Below are positions 10,101 to 22,100 of a stretch of DNA of 64,000 nt, in pieces. How positions within the stretch are numbered: position 1 is the first letter of the stretch; every line of letters begins with the position of its first letter. The translations under genes and the position numbers were made by a program. The notes below the pieces were generated by a model. It saw nothing but the letters and a program-made list of their open reading frames with translations, made no database searches and was not told the DNA's origin. Source of the DNA: Cranoglanis bouderius (taxonomy: Eukaryota > Chordata > Actinopteri > Siluriformes > Cranoglanididae); contig CM042551.1 of the NCBI GenBank assembly GCA_023630585.1, positions 1,583,001 to 1,647,000 of the forward strand. The letters run 5' to 3'.

Positions 10101-13100
10101 GTCCAAGCTCCATACCAAGCACCATGCCAAGCACCACGCCAAGCTCCAAGCCAAGTTCTAAGCCAAGTTCCCGACCAAGTTCCCGGCCAAGTTCCCGACC
10201 AAGTTCCCGACCGTAGAGCTGAAGAGACAACCAGACAAGCTCCGCTCTGGCTCTGGAACACTGGACATTACCAGCCTCGGGTCCTGGGGGGCAGACATTA
10301 GGATCCTGCCCAGGGGCCCAGGTCCGCCAGAGCTGTTGGAACTTTCGGCGCTTCAGGAGAAGCGCCTTTGGGGGGGGGAGGCTCTGTTAGAGAACCCCTC
10401 ACACTCGGAGTCACTTGTGAAGCGACTCACTTCCGCATTCCGATCTCCACGCTACTGCTGAGTAGCGCGAGCTTCATTCACCAACTCTGCTGGACTGCTC
10501 ATTCAATAACTTTGGTTTTGTTTTCTTCACCATGCGCTTTTGTTTTGGTTCACGTCATGTCTCCTCCTCCTGTGTGTTTATTGGTCGTCTGTTTGCGTCA
10601 TGTCTCCACCCCTGTTTGTTCATTGGTTTATCATTTTATGTCATTATTAGTTTCAGGTGTGCTGTGTTTCCCCTCATTTAACCCTCCTTATTTAAACCCC
10701 TGTGTTTCTCTGCCTCGACGCAGAGTATTGAATGTGTCTAGTGATAGATTGATGTGTCTGGTGTATCTATGTTCTGTGCTTTTGCTCTCTGCTCACGTTT
10801 CCTAAACCATGGACCCTTACCTGGATATTCGTTTGGATTTGTACCTCGCTTTCTTTGGATTATTATTTTGCTAACTTTGGATTAATGCCCTGCCTTTTGG
10901 ATTTATGTTGTACTCTTCTGTGGATATATTACCAAGTGGGTTATTGTTTGTTTCCCTTTTGCCTCCCAGGATTTTGTGTTCCCTGTCCATATACTTTCGG
11001 TTTTGTGACTGTTCCGTTTCTTTTGAATATACCTAATAAACTGACGTTTTCCCCAGCACATGCATCCAGCTCCCCTTGTGTACACCACTGTAACACATAG
11101 CGTTGCAACCCTAATCCAGACACGGGTAACACACATTTACATGTAACTAGTATAAACTAATACTGTAGCAGTTTGTAAACGATTTTCATTTTGATTAATT
11201 TGAGTAGTCTATGTTGTACCTATATACAATACAGGACAAAAGTTTACAAACACCTGGGCTAAAAATATTCATTCTCAGTTTCACAACTCATATTTTTTCC
11301 ACACATTTCATATGGTAATACATTTCTTTTTGTAAGTCAATTAGGGCATTTACAAAACAACTGATAAGAGATGATTTATTTCAGCTTTTATTCAATATAT
11401 CAGAATTCCAATGGGTCAGTTGTTTACACACACCAAGTCGGCTGTCTCTTTAAACAGTCAGAAAAAAAATTATGGACCCCCAAATTCCAGTTCCTCTTTT
11501 TGAACAGCTGAAGGTACCAGGAGCATCTGTAAAGACAACTGTATGCAAATATAAAAATCTTAAGCAAACAGATACTCAGGACTACACAGACATTTTTGAG
11601 CACACATACATTCAGGAAAGAGGCACAAATTAATTCTCAAGGACAAATTAACTTTGCTGTAATGTTCAACTGAAATTTGGGGGATCAGGTAAAAAATATC
11701 TACATCCATCATTAAGAAAATTGAGAGGCTGTCACAGAAGGAAGAAGCCACTACTCTGAGACCGGCATAAAAAAGCCAGACTGAAGTGTGAAGGTGATCA
11801 GCAGGCATTTGGAAGAGTGCTCTTTGGTCAGATGAAACAAAAATGTAACTATTTGGTCATAACGATCACCACTGTGTATGTATAAAAGCGGTAAGAATTA
11901 TAATCAAAAGATCATCATCCCAACTGTGAAGCATTGGGGTGGGAGCATTATGATGTGGGGTTGTTTTGCTGGAAAAGGGACTGAATTCTAGCAAGGAGGC
12001 CCACAACCCTGACTTAGATACACCAGTACTGTCAGGAGGAATTGGCAAAAAACTTCCAGCAATGTATTGTGAGAACTTGTAGAAGGCTACCCCAAGCATT
12101 TGATTCAATTTCAAGTAAATAAAAAACAATGCCACCAAATGCGAACAAAGTGTAGATAACATTTTGACCCTGTGAAAATCTGATATAGTAAATAAAAGCT
12201 GAAATAAATCTGTCTTTTATCTATTATTTAAAGTGCCAGAACTAATTGAATTAACACAGGAAATAATGTATATTGTAACATGAAATGTGTGAAGTTGTGA
12301 AAACTTGAGTTTGACTGTGAACTTTTGCCCACAACTGTACGTAATGTATAAAATGTATTTTAGATGATTTTCAAATACATTGTGGCTGCTATTACTGTAT
12401 AAAGGTAAAGTACTCAAGAATTATACAGTTATGCTCATACATTTAAACACTCCTTGCAGAATCTGCAAAATATTAATAATTAATAAATAAATAAAAAATA
12501 AGAGGGTGTTAGAACAGAGAAGGAGGGGCTGGATGCAAACGCTGGGGAAAAGTCACTTTATTAGAAACATAACCAAAAATAACGGAACAGGGGAAAAACG
12601 ATAGGCAAAAGAAACTGAAGAGCAGTAATCCAAACGAGGCAAGGCAATAATCAATAATCCAAAGCGTGAGCAAAGAGTACAAAAACCAGAATCGTAATAA
12701 CGTGGGCAAGGCAAAAATCTGTAATCCAAAACATGAGCAAAGTTCAACAGCCAGAATACACAGTCCATATAAATCCACTCGGTAGTTGCAGTAACGAGGT
12801 GCATGTACAAATACTTTGCCCCGAGGCAAAGAAACAAAAGGCTTAAATACATGAATAGAAACGATACTTAACACAAAACACCTGAAATTCATAATAACAC
12901 ATTAGAACAGAACCAATAAACATAGGTGTGAGCGGAGTGCAGCAGGCCGTCCCATCGGCCTCAGGCGCGAGTGGAGCGCGGCCGGTCATCCCGTTGGCCT
13001 CGGGTGTGAGCGGAGCGCGGCCAGTCATCCCATCAGCCCCTGGCGTGAACTTGGCCTTGGGAGCCACCTGGTCGGCCCCAGACGGGAACTTGGACAGGAC

Positions 13101-16100
13101 CTTGGGCGGGGCTTGGCTTGAAGCTTGGCTTTGGAGGCCGCCTGGTCGGCCCCTGGCAGGAACTTGAACTGGGACCTGGACTGGGACATGGACAGGGAAT
13201 GGGACAGGGACCTGGACAGGGACCTGGACTGGTACTGAACTGGAACCTGGACTGGAACCTGGACTGGAAACTGGACTGGAACCTGGACAGGGACTTGGAC
13301 AGGGACTTGGACAGGGACCTGGACTGGAACCTGAACTGGAACCTGAACAGGGACTTGGACTTGGACTGGAATCTGAACTGGAACCTGAACAGGGACTTGG
13401 ACTGGAACCTGAACAGGGACTTTGACTGGAACCTGGACTGGAATATGAACTGGAACCTGGACAGGGACTTGGACAGGGACTAAGACTGGGATCTGGACTG
13501 GAGCTTGGACTGGAGCTTGGGCTGGAACTTGGGCTGGAACTAGGCTTCGGGGGCCGCCTGGTCGGCCCTGGGCATGAACTGGGGCATGGACCGGGGAATG
13601 AACTTGGGCATGACCCTGGACATGAACTGGGGCTTGAACTGGAGCATGAACTGAGGCATGAACTTGGACATGAACCAGGGCATGAACTTGGGCATGACCC
13701 TGGGCATGCCCTAGTCCATGCCCCAGGTCATGCCCAAGTTCATTCCCAAGGTCATGGACTAGGGAATGGACCGGGGCAGGAACCTGGGCATGACCTTGGG
13801 CATGAGCCGGGGCATGGACTTAGATATGGACCGGGGCATGGACCGGGGCATGGACTAGGGTATGGACTTGGACATGGTCTTGGACATGGAGAGGAGGTCA
13901 CCCCGTGGACCTCCGGCATGGAAGTGGCTTGAGAGGAGGTCATCCCGTGGACCTCCGGCATGGATGTGGCTTGGGAGGAGGTCATCCTGTGGACCTCCGG
14001 CAGGAACGTGGCATGAGCGTAGGTCATCCCATGGACCTCCGGCAGGAATGTGGCTTGAGCAGAGGTCATCCCGTGGACCTCCAGCAGGAACGTGGCGTGA
14101 GCGGTCATCCCGTGGACCTTCGGCAGGAACGTGGCTTGAGCGGAGGTCTCATCGTGGACCTCCAGCTGGAACAGGGCTGGAACGGAGGTCACCATGTTGA
14201 CCCCCGATCGGAGCTCCACTGAGGAGACCATCTGCTGGGTCTCCGACTGGAGATCTGGGCTGGAGGTTGCCAGGTTGACCTCCAGTCAGAGCTCCACTGG
14301 GGAGACCATCTGCTGGAACCCCGTCTGGAGCTCTGGGCTGGAGGTTGCCAGGTTGACCTCCAGTTGGAGCTCCGCTGGGGAGACCATCTGCTGGATCTCC
14401 AGCTGGAGCTCTGGGTGTGCTCGCTTGTGGAGCCGCTTGTGGCCACACCAGCTGCCCTTAAAGCACTCCTGCAAGAAAAAATAGGAGCCTTCTCTACCCT
14501 GTTTCTCTACCTTCTCTACCTATACCTGGGCCCCTGGGCAGGATAATAATCTCTGCCCCCAGGTTCCGAGGCAGGCATAGTCCATTGTTCCCAGGTGTGA
14601 GCGGAGCATGGTTGGCCATCTCTTCATCCACCAGCGTGAGCGAAGCATGGCCGGCCGTCCCATCGGCCACAGGCGTGAGCGAAGCATGGCTGGCCATCCC
14701 ATCAGTCACAGGCATGAGCGAAGCTTGGAACTTGGCTTGGAACTTGGAATGGAACCTGGAATGGAGCTTGACTTGGAACTTGGCATGGAACCTGGAATGA
14801 AACCTGGAATGGAACCTGGAAGGGAGCTTGACTTGGAACTTGGCTTGGAACCTGGAATGGAACTTGACTTGGAACTATGGGCAGTGGTAGTTCAGTGGTT
14901 AAGACATTGGGCTACTGATCAGAAGGTCGTGAGTTCAAACCCCCAGCACTACCAAGCTGCCACTGTTGGGCCCTTGAGCAAGGCCCTTAACCCTCAAGTG
15001 CTCAGATTTATATTCAGAAATGAATAAAATGTAAGTCGCTCTGGATAAGGGCGTCTGCCAAATTCCATTAATGTAAATGGAACTTGGCCTGGAACTTGGA
15101 ATGGAGCCTGACTCTGGGCATGGCATCTGAACACATGGCAACGTAAACAGAACAAGAGTCTATGAAAGTGGAAGTGCACTACTCGCTAGCCTCAGTGAGC
15201 AGCACGGAGGGGGAAACCCTAACAATTAATAAGAAGTGGAAGGTATTTGGTGCAACACAGACCCTCCCTGGATCATGACATCGCTCCAGACTGGATGAAA
15301 GAGCCAGGAGGAAACTGGTCAGAGAGGCTACCAAGAGGCCTACAGCAACTCTGAAGCAGTTGCAGGAATTTATAACAAAGAGTGCTCATTGTGTGCATGG
15401 TTCTCCACAAATGTGGCTTGTATGGGAGGGTTGCAAGAAAAAAGCCAAACATGACTGAGCTTTGCCAAAATGCACCCTGAAGATTCAGAGGCCACATGGA
15501 GAAAGGTGTTATGGTCAGATGAGACTAAAATTTAATTATTTGGCCTCAACACCAAACGATATGTCTGGCGGACATCCAATACAGCTCACTATCCAAATAA
15601 CACCATTCCTACAGTAAAGCATGGAGGGGGTAATATCCTGTTATGGGGGTGTTTCTCTGCAGCAGGGACTGGAGCACTTGTCAGGATAGAAGGAAAATGG
15701 ATGGGGCAAAATACCGTCAAATTCTTGAGGAAAATCTGTTGCCCTCTGCCAGAAAGTTGTCAATGGGAAGAAGGTTTACCTTCCAACATAACAATGACCC
15801 AAAGCACACAGCAAAACTGACCACACAGTGGTTGAAGGAGAAAAAGTTGAATGTCCTTGCATGGCCTAGTCAGAGCCCATTGAAAATCTGTGGAATGACT
15901 TGAAGACTGCAGTCCACAAATGGTCACCATCAATTTTAACTGAACTTGAGCAGTTCTGCAAAGAAGAGTGGGCAAATATTACAAAGTCTAGATGTGCAAA
16001 GTTAGTAGAGACATATCCCAACAGACTAAAGGCTGTAATTAAAAAAAAATAAGGCAAATTAAAGCAAGGGGGTGGCCCTTTTTCCAACTAATTGATTCTG

Positions 16101-19100
16101 TTTTTTATTTATTTTTTATTTTTTTCTGACATGTTGGTGTTATATCTTTCACTTGGATGTTATAAGTTGCACCGAGTAAACACAGCTGGACAAAACAAAA
16201 ACCGTGTCTGTCTTAATTTCTGGCTGAAAAGCAACAAAATTTGATTATTTTAAAGGAGGGTGATTCTTTTCTATACCCACTGTATGTGTATTTAGTTTTA
16301 TTTTGTATGTGCCTATATTTGTAAAATATTTTATTATGACTGATTTATTTGTACTCATGAGTAAATATGTTCATCGTGATTTTGACTGCAATACACCATT
16401 AGTATTATGTCTGTGTTTGTGCAGTGAGAACCAGATAAAGAGATCAGACTCACCAGTACCCAGCTGTGTGTCTATGAAGAGTGAGACGTCTTCCATGTTG
16501 AATTTTCCAATAGATTTTAGAGAGAACAGACAGTCCTCACCCATACACAGGTAACAAACATTTCCATGTAACTTGATTAAGCTAATAGCTAATTGTTAAT
16601 GATTTTCATTTTGATGAAATGGAGTAATCTATGTTTTGTGCCTATATATTGAAACAAACTGTTGTTTCAATAAATTAAACAAAGCTGTTGATTGGTCAAT
16701 GGCATAAACAGGAGTTAAATGGGAGTGCACCTGTGGCTGTATTTAAGGACCAACATTTGCAGCTGTTAGAATACAGAGTTGAAGCAGGATGCGAGTGCAG
16801 AAGAGTGTATAGTTTTTATTTAGAAGCAAACAAATCCGAATCATAAAGCAAACCCGTGATCATAAACAGTCCAGAGTCTAGCGATCAGCAAAAAGGATAT
16901 CAAATGCAAAACAGTAATCCAAAACAAGTAAAGGCAAAAGATCAAAAACCAGGAAACAAAGGGCACAATCAACGGCTTGGTAATGACAGAACACTAAGGA
17001 AAATGAGCAAATACTTCGCGAAGAGACTGAGACTAAATGAGGTTTATAAAGGTGCACAGTGATGAGTGTGTGATTGTGAACTGGTGTGTGTTATTAAAAG
17101 TCCGGTGTCTGTGAGCGGATGAGTGTGGATGTATTGTGGGAAGTGGAGTCTGGGGTAGCCATGTTTGTAGGCCGCTGTGTATGCTGGGAAATGGAGTCCG
17201 TGTTGCCTTTGATAACATGGGAAAATCTAAGCAACTCAGCCAAAACCATAGAAACAAAATTGTGGACCCCCACAAGTCTGCTTCCTCTTTAGGAGCAATT
17301 TTCAGCTGAAGGTACCAGGAGCATCTGTACAAACATTTGTAGGCAAATCTATAAATCTTGGGAACACACAGACGCTGCATCGTTCAGGAAAGAGGCACAA
17401 ATTAATTCCCAAACTTTGCTGAAATGTTCAACTGAACCCCAAGACAACAATAAAGGAGCTGGTAAAGATGTTGGAGTACCAAAAGTCCTATTTTGGCATG
17501 ACCTGAGTGGCTGTTGCATGAGAAAGTGCAGAAGTGTTCTTTGGTCAGTTGAAACAAAAATTATACTGTTTTGCCAATAATAATATTATGCTGTGTATGC
17601 TGTAATAATATGCTGTGTATGGAGGAAAAAGAGGTAAAAACTTATAATCCAAAGAACATCATCCCAACTGTGAAGCATGGGGGTGGCAGCATCATGTTGT
17701 TGGATGTTTTGCTGGAAATGGGACTGGTGAACTTCAGAGAATAGACAGCATCCTGAGGAAGGAGGATTATCTAAAAACACTGAAGCAACACCTCAAGACT
17801 TCAGCCAGAATGTTCAAACTTGGCTGCAATTGGGTCTTCACAAAGCCCTGACCTGAATTCCAGCAAGGAGACCCGCAAACCTGACTGAGATACACCAGTA
17901 CTGTCAGGAGGAATTGGCAAAAAAACTTCCAGCAATGTATTGTGAGAACTTGTAGAAGGCTACCCCAAGCATTTGATTCGAGTTCAAGCAAATAAAAAAA
18001 CAATGCCACCAAATGCTGATAAAGTGTAGGTAACATTTTGACCCACAGAAAATCTGATATAGTAAATAAAAGCTGAAATAAATCTGTCTCTTATCTATTA
18101 TTTAAAGTGCCAGAAGTAATTGAATTAACACAGGAAATACTATAAATTGTAACATGAAATGTGTGAAGTTGTGAAAACTTGAGTCTGACTGTGAATTTTT
18201 GCCCTCAACTATACGTAATGTATAAAATGTATTTTAGATGATTTTCAAATACATTGTGGCTGCTATTACTGTATAAAGGTAAAGTACTCAAGAATTATAC
18301 AGTTATGCTCATACATTTACACACCCCTTGCAGAATCTGCAAAATATTAATAATTAAAAAATAATAATAAATAAGAGGGATCATAAAAATTACATTTAGT
18401 TTTTTATTTAGTTCTGCCCTGAATAAACTATTTCACATAACAGATGTTTACATATAGTCCACAAGACACAAAAATAACTGAATTTACACAAATGAACCAG
18501 TTCAAAAGTTTACATTATGCTTGATTCTTAGTACTGTGTGTGTTACCTGGATGATCAATGACTGTTTTTATGTTTTGTGATAGTTGTTCATGAGTCCCTT
18601 GTTTGTCCTGAGCAGTTAAACTGCCCACTGTTCTTCAGAAAAATCTTCAAAAGTTTACATCTCAACATCATATAGTCACTCTCTATAGAGCTCTCTTATG
18701 TATCTTTAATTATTAACATTTTGCAGATTCTGCAAGGGGTATGTAAATTTATGAGCACAACTGTAGATCCTGCACACTGGCTAAAAGTAGATAATGGTGT
18801 AATAATGGTGTACAGGTGTGTGATATATAAAATCTTTTGTTTTTACAGTGACCTGGAGCGAGCAGGAGACAACACAGGACAGAAGGTCGTAATCTCAGAT
18901 ACAGGGTAAGATCAAACTCAGCAGTGAAAGTGGATTATTATAACACTGGTATTATAAACATCTCTCTAATTACTTCCTGCTCAGTATTTCTACAGACTGA
19001 TTAGATTATCAGGTACATGTATAGTAGATTCAAGTGAAATTACAGAGATTGTCCTTGATATCTCAGCACATGTCTATTACCATTTTACAGGTGTAAGTCT

Positions 19101-22100
19101 GGAACCACTGAGCCTCATCTTCAGGAGAAATGCAAATTAAATCTGATAAAGAAGTTTCAGCATGTAAATGAGGTGATAACAAACCAGGGAAACCCAACAC
19201 TTCTCAGTGAGATCTACACAGAGCTCTACATCACAGAAGGAGACAGTGGAAAAGTCAATAATGAACATGAGGTGAGACAGATCGAGGCAGCATCCAGGAG
19301 AGCAGCAACAGAGGAAACACCAATCAAATGCAGTGACATCTTTAAGCCTTTATCTGAAGAAGACAAACCCATCAGGAGCGTTCTGACAAAGGGAGTCGCT
19401 GGCATTGGAAAAACCGTCTCTGTGCAGAAATTCATTCTAGACTGGGCTGAAGGGAAAACAAATCAGGATGTTCATCTCATCTTTCCACTTCCTTTCAGAG
19501 AGCTCAATTTGATGAAGAATAAAAAACTGAGTCTGATGGAGCTCCTTCATTTCTGTTTAAAGGAAATAAAAGAAACGAACATTTCCAGCTTGGACAAAGT
19601 TCTGATCATTTTTGATGGTTTGGATGAGTGTCATTTTCCTCTGGATTTCCAGAACACAGTGAGGTTGTGTGATGTAACTGAATCAGCATCAGTGCATGTG
19701 CTGCTGATAAACCTGATCAAAGGGGATCTGCTTCCCTCTGCTCTCATCTGGATCACCTCCCGACCAGCAGCAGCTGATCAAATCCCCTCTGAGTGTGTCC
19801 ATCGAGTCACAGAGGTACGAGGGTTCAATGACCCACAGAAGGAGGAATATTTCAGGAAGAGGATCAGTGATCAGAGCCTGAGCAACAGAATCATCACACA
19901 CCTGAAGTCATTAAGAAGCCTCTACATCATGTGCCACATCCCAGTCTTCTGCTGGATTTCAGCCACTGTTCTAGAGAGAATGTTGGGTGAAGCAGAGAGT
20001 GGGGAGATCCCCAAGACTCTGACTCAAATGTACACACACTTCCTCATCATTCAGATAAACATCATAAAGAAAAAGTACACAAAGAACCAAGAAGCAGATA
20101 AAGAAATGGTTCTGAAACTGGGTAAACTGGCTTTTCAGCAGCTGATGAAAGGCAACCTGATCTTCTATGAGGAAGACCTGATGGAGTGTGGCATTGATGT
20201 GACAGAAGCATCAGTGTATTCAGGCGTGTGTACACAGATCTTCAGAGAGGAGTTTGGGCTTCACCAGAGTAAAGTGTACTGCTTTGTTCATCTGAGCATT
20301 CAGGAGCACCTCGCAGCTCTGTATGTGTACCTGGCCTTTATGAACGAAAAGAAGAATGTTCTTCAGCAGGGTCTGCTGTCTAAAATGTCAATGCTGCTCA
20401 AAGAAATTACAGTGTTAGATGTACACAAGAGTGCTGTAGATCAGGCTTTAAAGAGTGAAAATGGACATCTGGATCTGTTCCTTCGCTTTCTTCTGGGTCT
20501 CTCACTGGAGTCCAATCAGATCCTCTTACAAACCATAGTGACACAGACAGGAAATAGCTCTCACAGCACACAGGAAACAGTTCATTACATCAAGGAGAAG
20601 ATCAGAGAGAATCCCTCAACAGAGAAATCCATCAATCTGTTCCACTGTCTGTATGAACTAGAAGATCATTCTCTAGTTGAGGAAATCCAACACTTCCTGC
20701 AATCTGGAAATTTACATCAAAGCAAACTTTCTTCTTCTCAGTGGTCAGCTGTGGTGTTTGTGTTACTGACATCAGCACAGGAACAGGATGTGTTCGTCCT
20801 TAATAAATATACCAACAAGCACTGTACATCAGAGGAGGTTCTTCTGAAGCTCCTGCCTGTGGTTGCAGCATCCAGAAAAGCTGAGTAAGTAATGCTGAAT
20901 ATAACTGTTACACTGCTAATGTTAGCTGCAGAAAAGCTGAAAGAACTTTATTAGAACTTTATCAGACACTGATGGATCTCAGAGGATTCTTAAATCTGAT
21001 GAAACTGGATATACAGTATGTTCTATGTACACTGTATGTTTTTATTACATTTAATACACAAACATTACACAATACAGTATGCAGCATGTTATAATACGAG
21101 CTACTTAGACTAATGTTATATTTGATATTTGTATTATGGGAAGATTTAATAACTTGTTTGATAATGTACACCAATGTTACTGAACCCTGTATTCTGTATT
21201 TGCATTCAGGTTTAATGACTGTGGCCTGAAAGAGAAAAGTTGTGCAGCTCTGGCCTCAGTGTTCAGTTCTGGATCCTCCAGACTGAGAGAACTGTATCTG
21301 TCTTGGAATAAATTCGCAGACTCAGGAGTGAAGCATCTCTCTGCTGGACTGCAGAATCCTCACTGTAAACTGGAGACACTGAGGTAACATCGTCTCTCTG
21401 TCACATGACTGGAGACATACATAAAAGCTCTCTTATAATTTATAACTAGTGTACCAGTAGCCCCACCCCATTCCATGCCTATTTTTGTCATTATGATGAC
21501 ATGTGTATAACACAGGTCCATGATTCTGTATTCTCCAAAGTGTAAAGTGAAAGTGAATAACTTTTCAGAATGTGAATAGTCTTATACAGTCTTAATAGAT
21601 AAAAATGTAGAAATCACACTTTACTGAGGTCATCTGGAAAAACAGATTGGTTTTGTACGTTGATTTTTATATGATTGATTTAGAGTTTGTCCTTTTCATC
21701 CTGAGCCCAAAATCTTCTATACCTGTAAAGTTTCAGGTAACTGTTTGATAGTCATCAGAATCAGAATGATTAACGATTTGTTAATCTGTTAGTTGAGTAC
21801 TGTTGAGTACGATCTGATCTGTGTGTCCTGAACTGAGAGAGTGAAGAGTGTGTCTCTCTACAGGTTGAAGGGTTGTGATATCTCAGATGAAGGCTGTGCT
21901 GCTCTGACTTCAGCTCTGAGATCAAACCCCTCACACCTGAGAGAACTGGATCTGTCTGGGAATAAAGTCAGAGACTCAGGAGTGAAGCATCTCTCTGCTG
22001 TACTGGAGAATCCTCACTGTAAACTGGAGACACTGGGGTAAGATCAGCGCTCTGAGAGTCACGTGACCTGCTCCTCAGTAAGACACATTCTTTAACAGTG

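Larger units (their letters stand above)
7684..11095 (+). mobile_element. non-autonomous LTR retrotransposon carrying a METAP1-like zinc finger
   Basis: Two direct LTRs (7684-8393 and 10385-11095, about 710 bp, starting TGTTAGAG and ending TGTAACA) flank about 2 kb. A five-base target duplication CATAG is at 7679-7683 and 11096-11100. Gene B has the uninterrupted site at 52359-52370, so the insertion is specific to gene A or lost from B. A purine tract ends just before the 3' LTR. The interior encodes a gag-like piece, a zinc finger and repeat-rich protein, but no protease, reverse transcriptase or integrase, so it must depend on another element. The LTRs remain very similar, which implies a fairly young insertion. 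Confidence 0.9.
12508..15222 (-). mobile_element. degraded copy of the zinc-finger LTR family, minus strand
   Basis: The left end TGTTAGAACAGAG continues with CTGGATGCAAACGCTGGGG and is the reverse complement of the LTR end seen at 8340-8393. The right end is GGAAACCCTAACA. Both LTRs are internally deleted. The interior (12930-15110) is mostly tandem repeats related to the 14- and 26-residue coding repeats of the 7684-11095 element, here read on the minus strand. Minus-strand codons at 14489-14427 encode GSYFFLQECFKGSWCGHKRLH, half of the METAP1-like finger. No target duplication is clear. Confidence 0.75.

Noticed and set aside
9585..10261. Long minus-strand open frames rich in W, E, L and G opposite the repeat region
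   Set aside because: These are shadows of the tandem repeats, which lack stops in several frames.
13150..13540. CRISPR-like array of short repeats
   Set aside because: Direct tandem repeats without unique spacers, in a vertebrate retroelement.
14890..14960. Possible tRNA gene
   Set aside because: A- and B-box-like motifs are present, but no acceptor stem is visible and the tail is a fish SINE tail; called as SINE.
19689..19901. Minus-strand 70-codon frame opposite NACHT, repeated at 54420-54632
   Set aside because: Antisense shadow of a conserved coding exon, present twice because the exon is duplicated.
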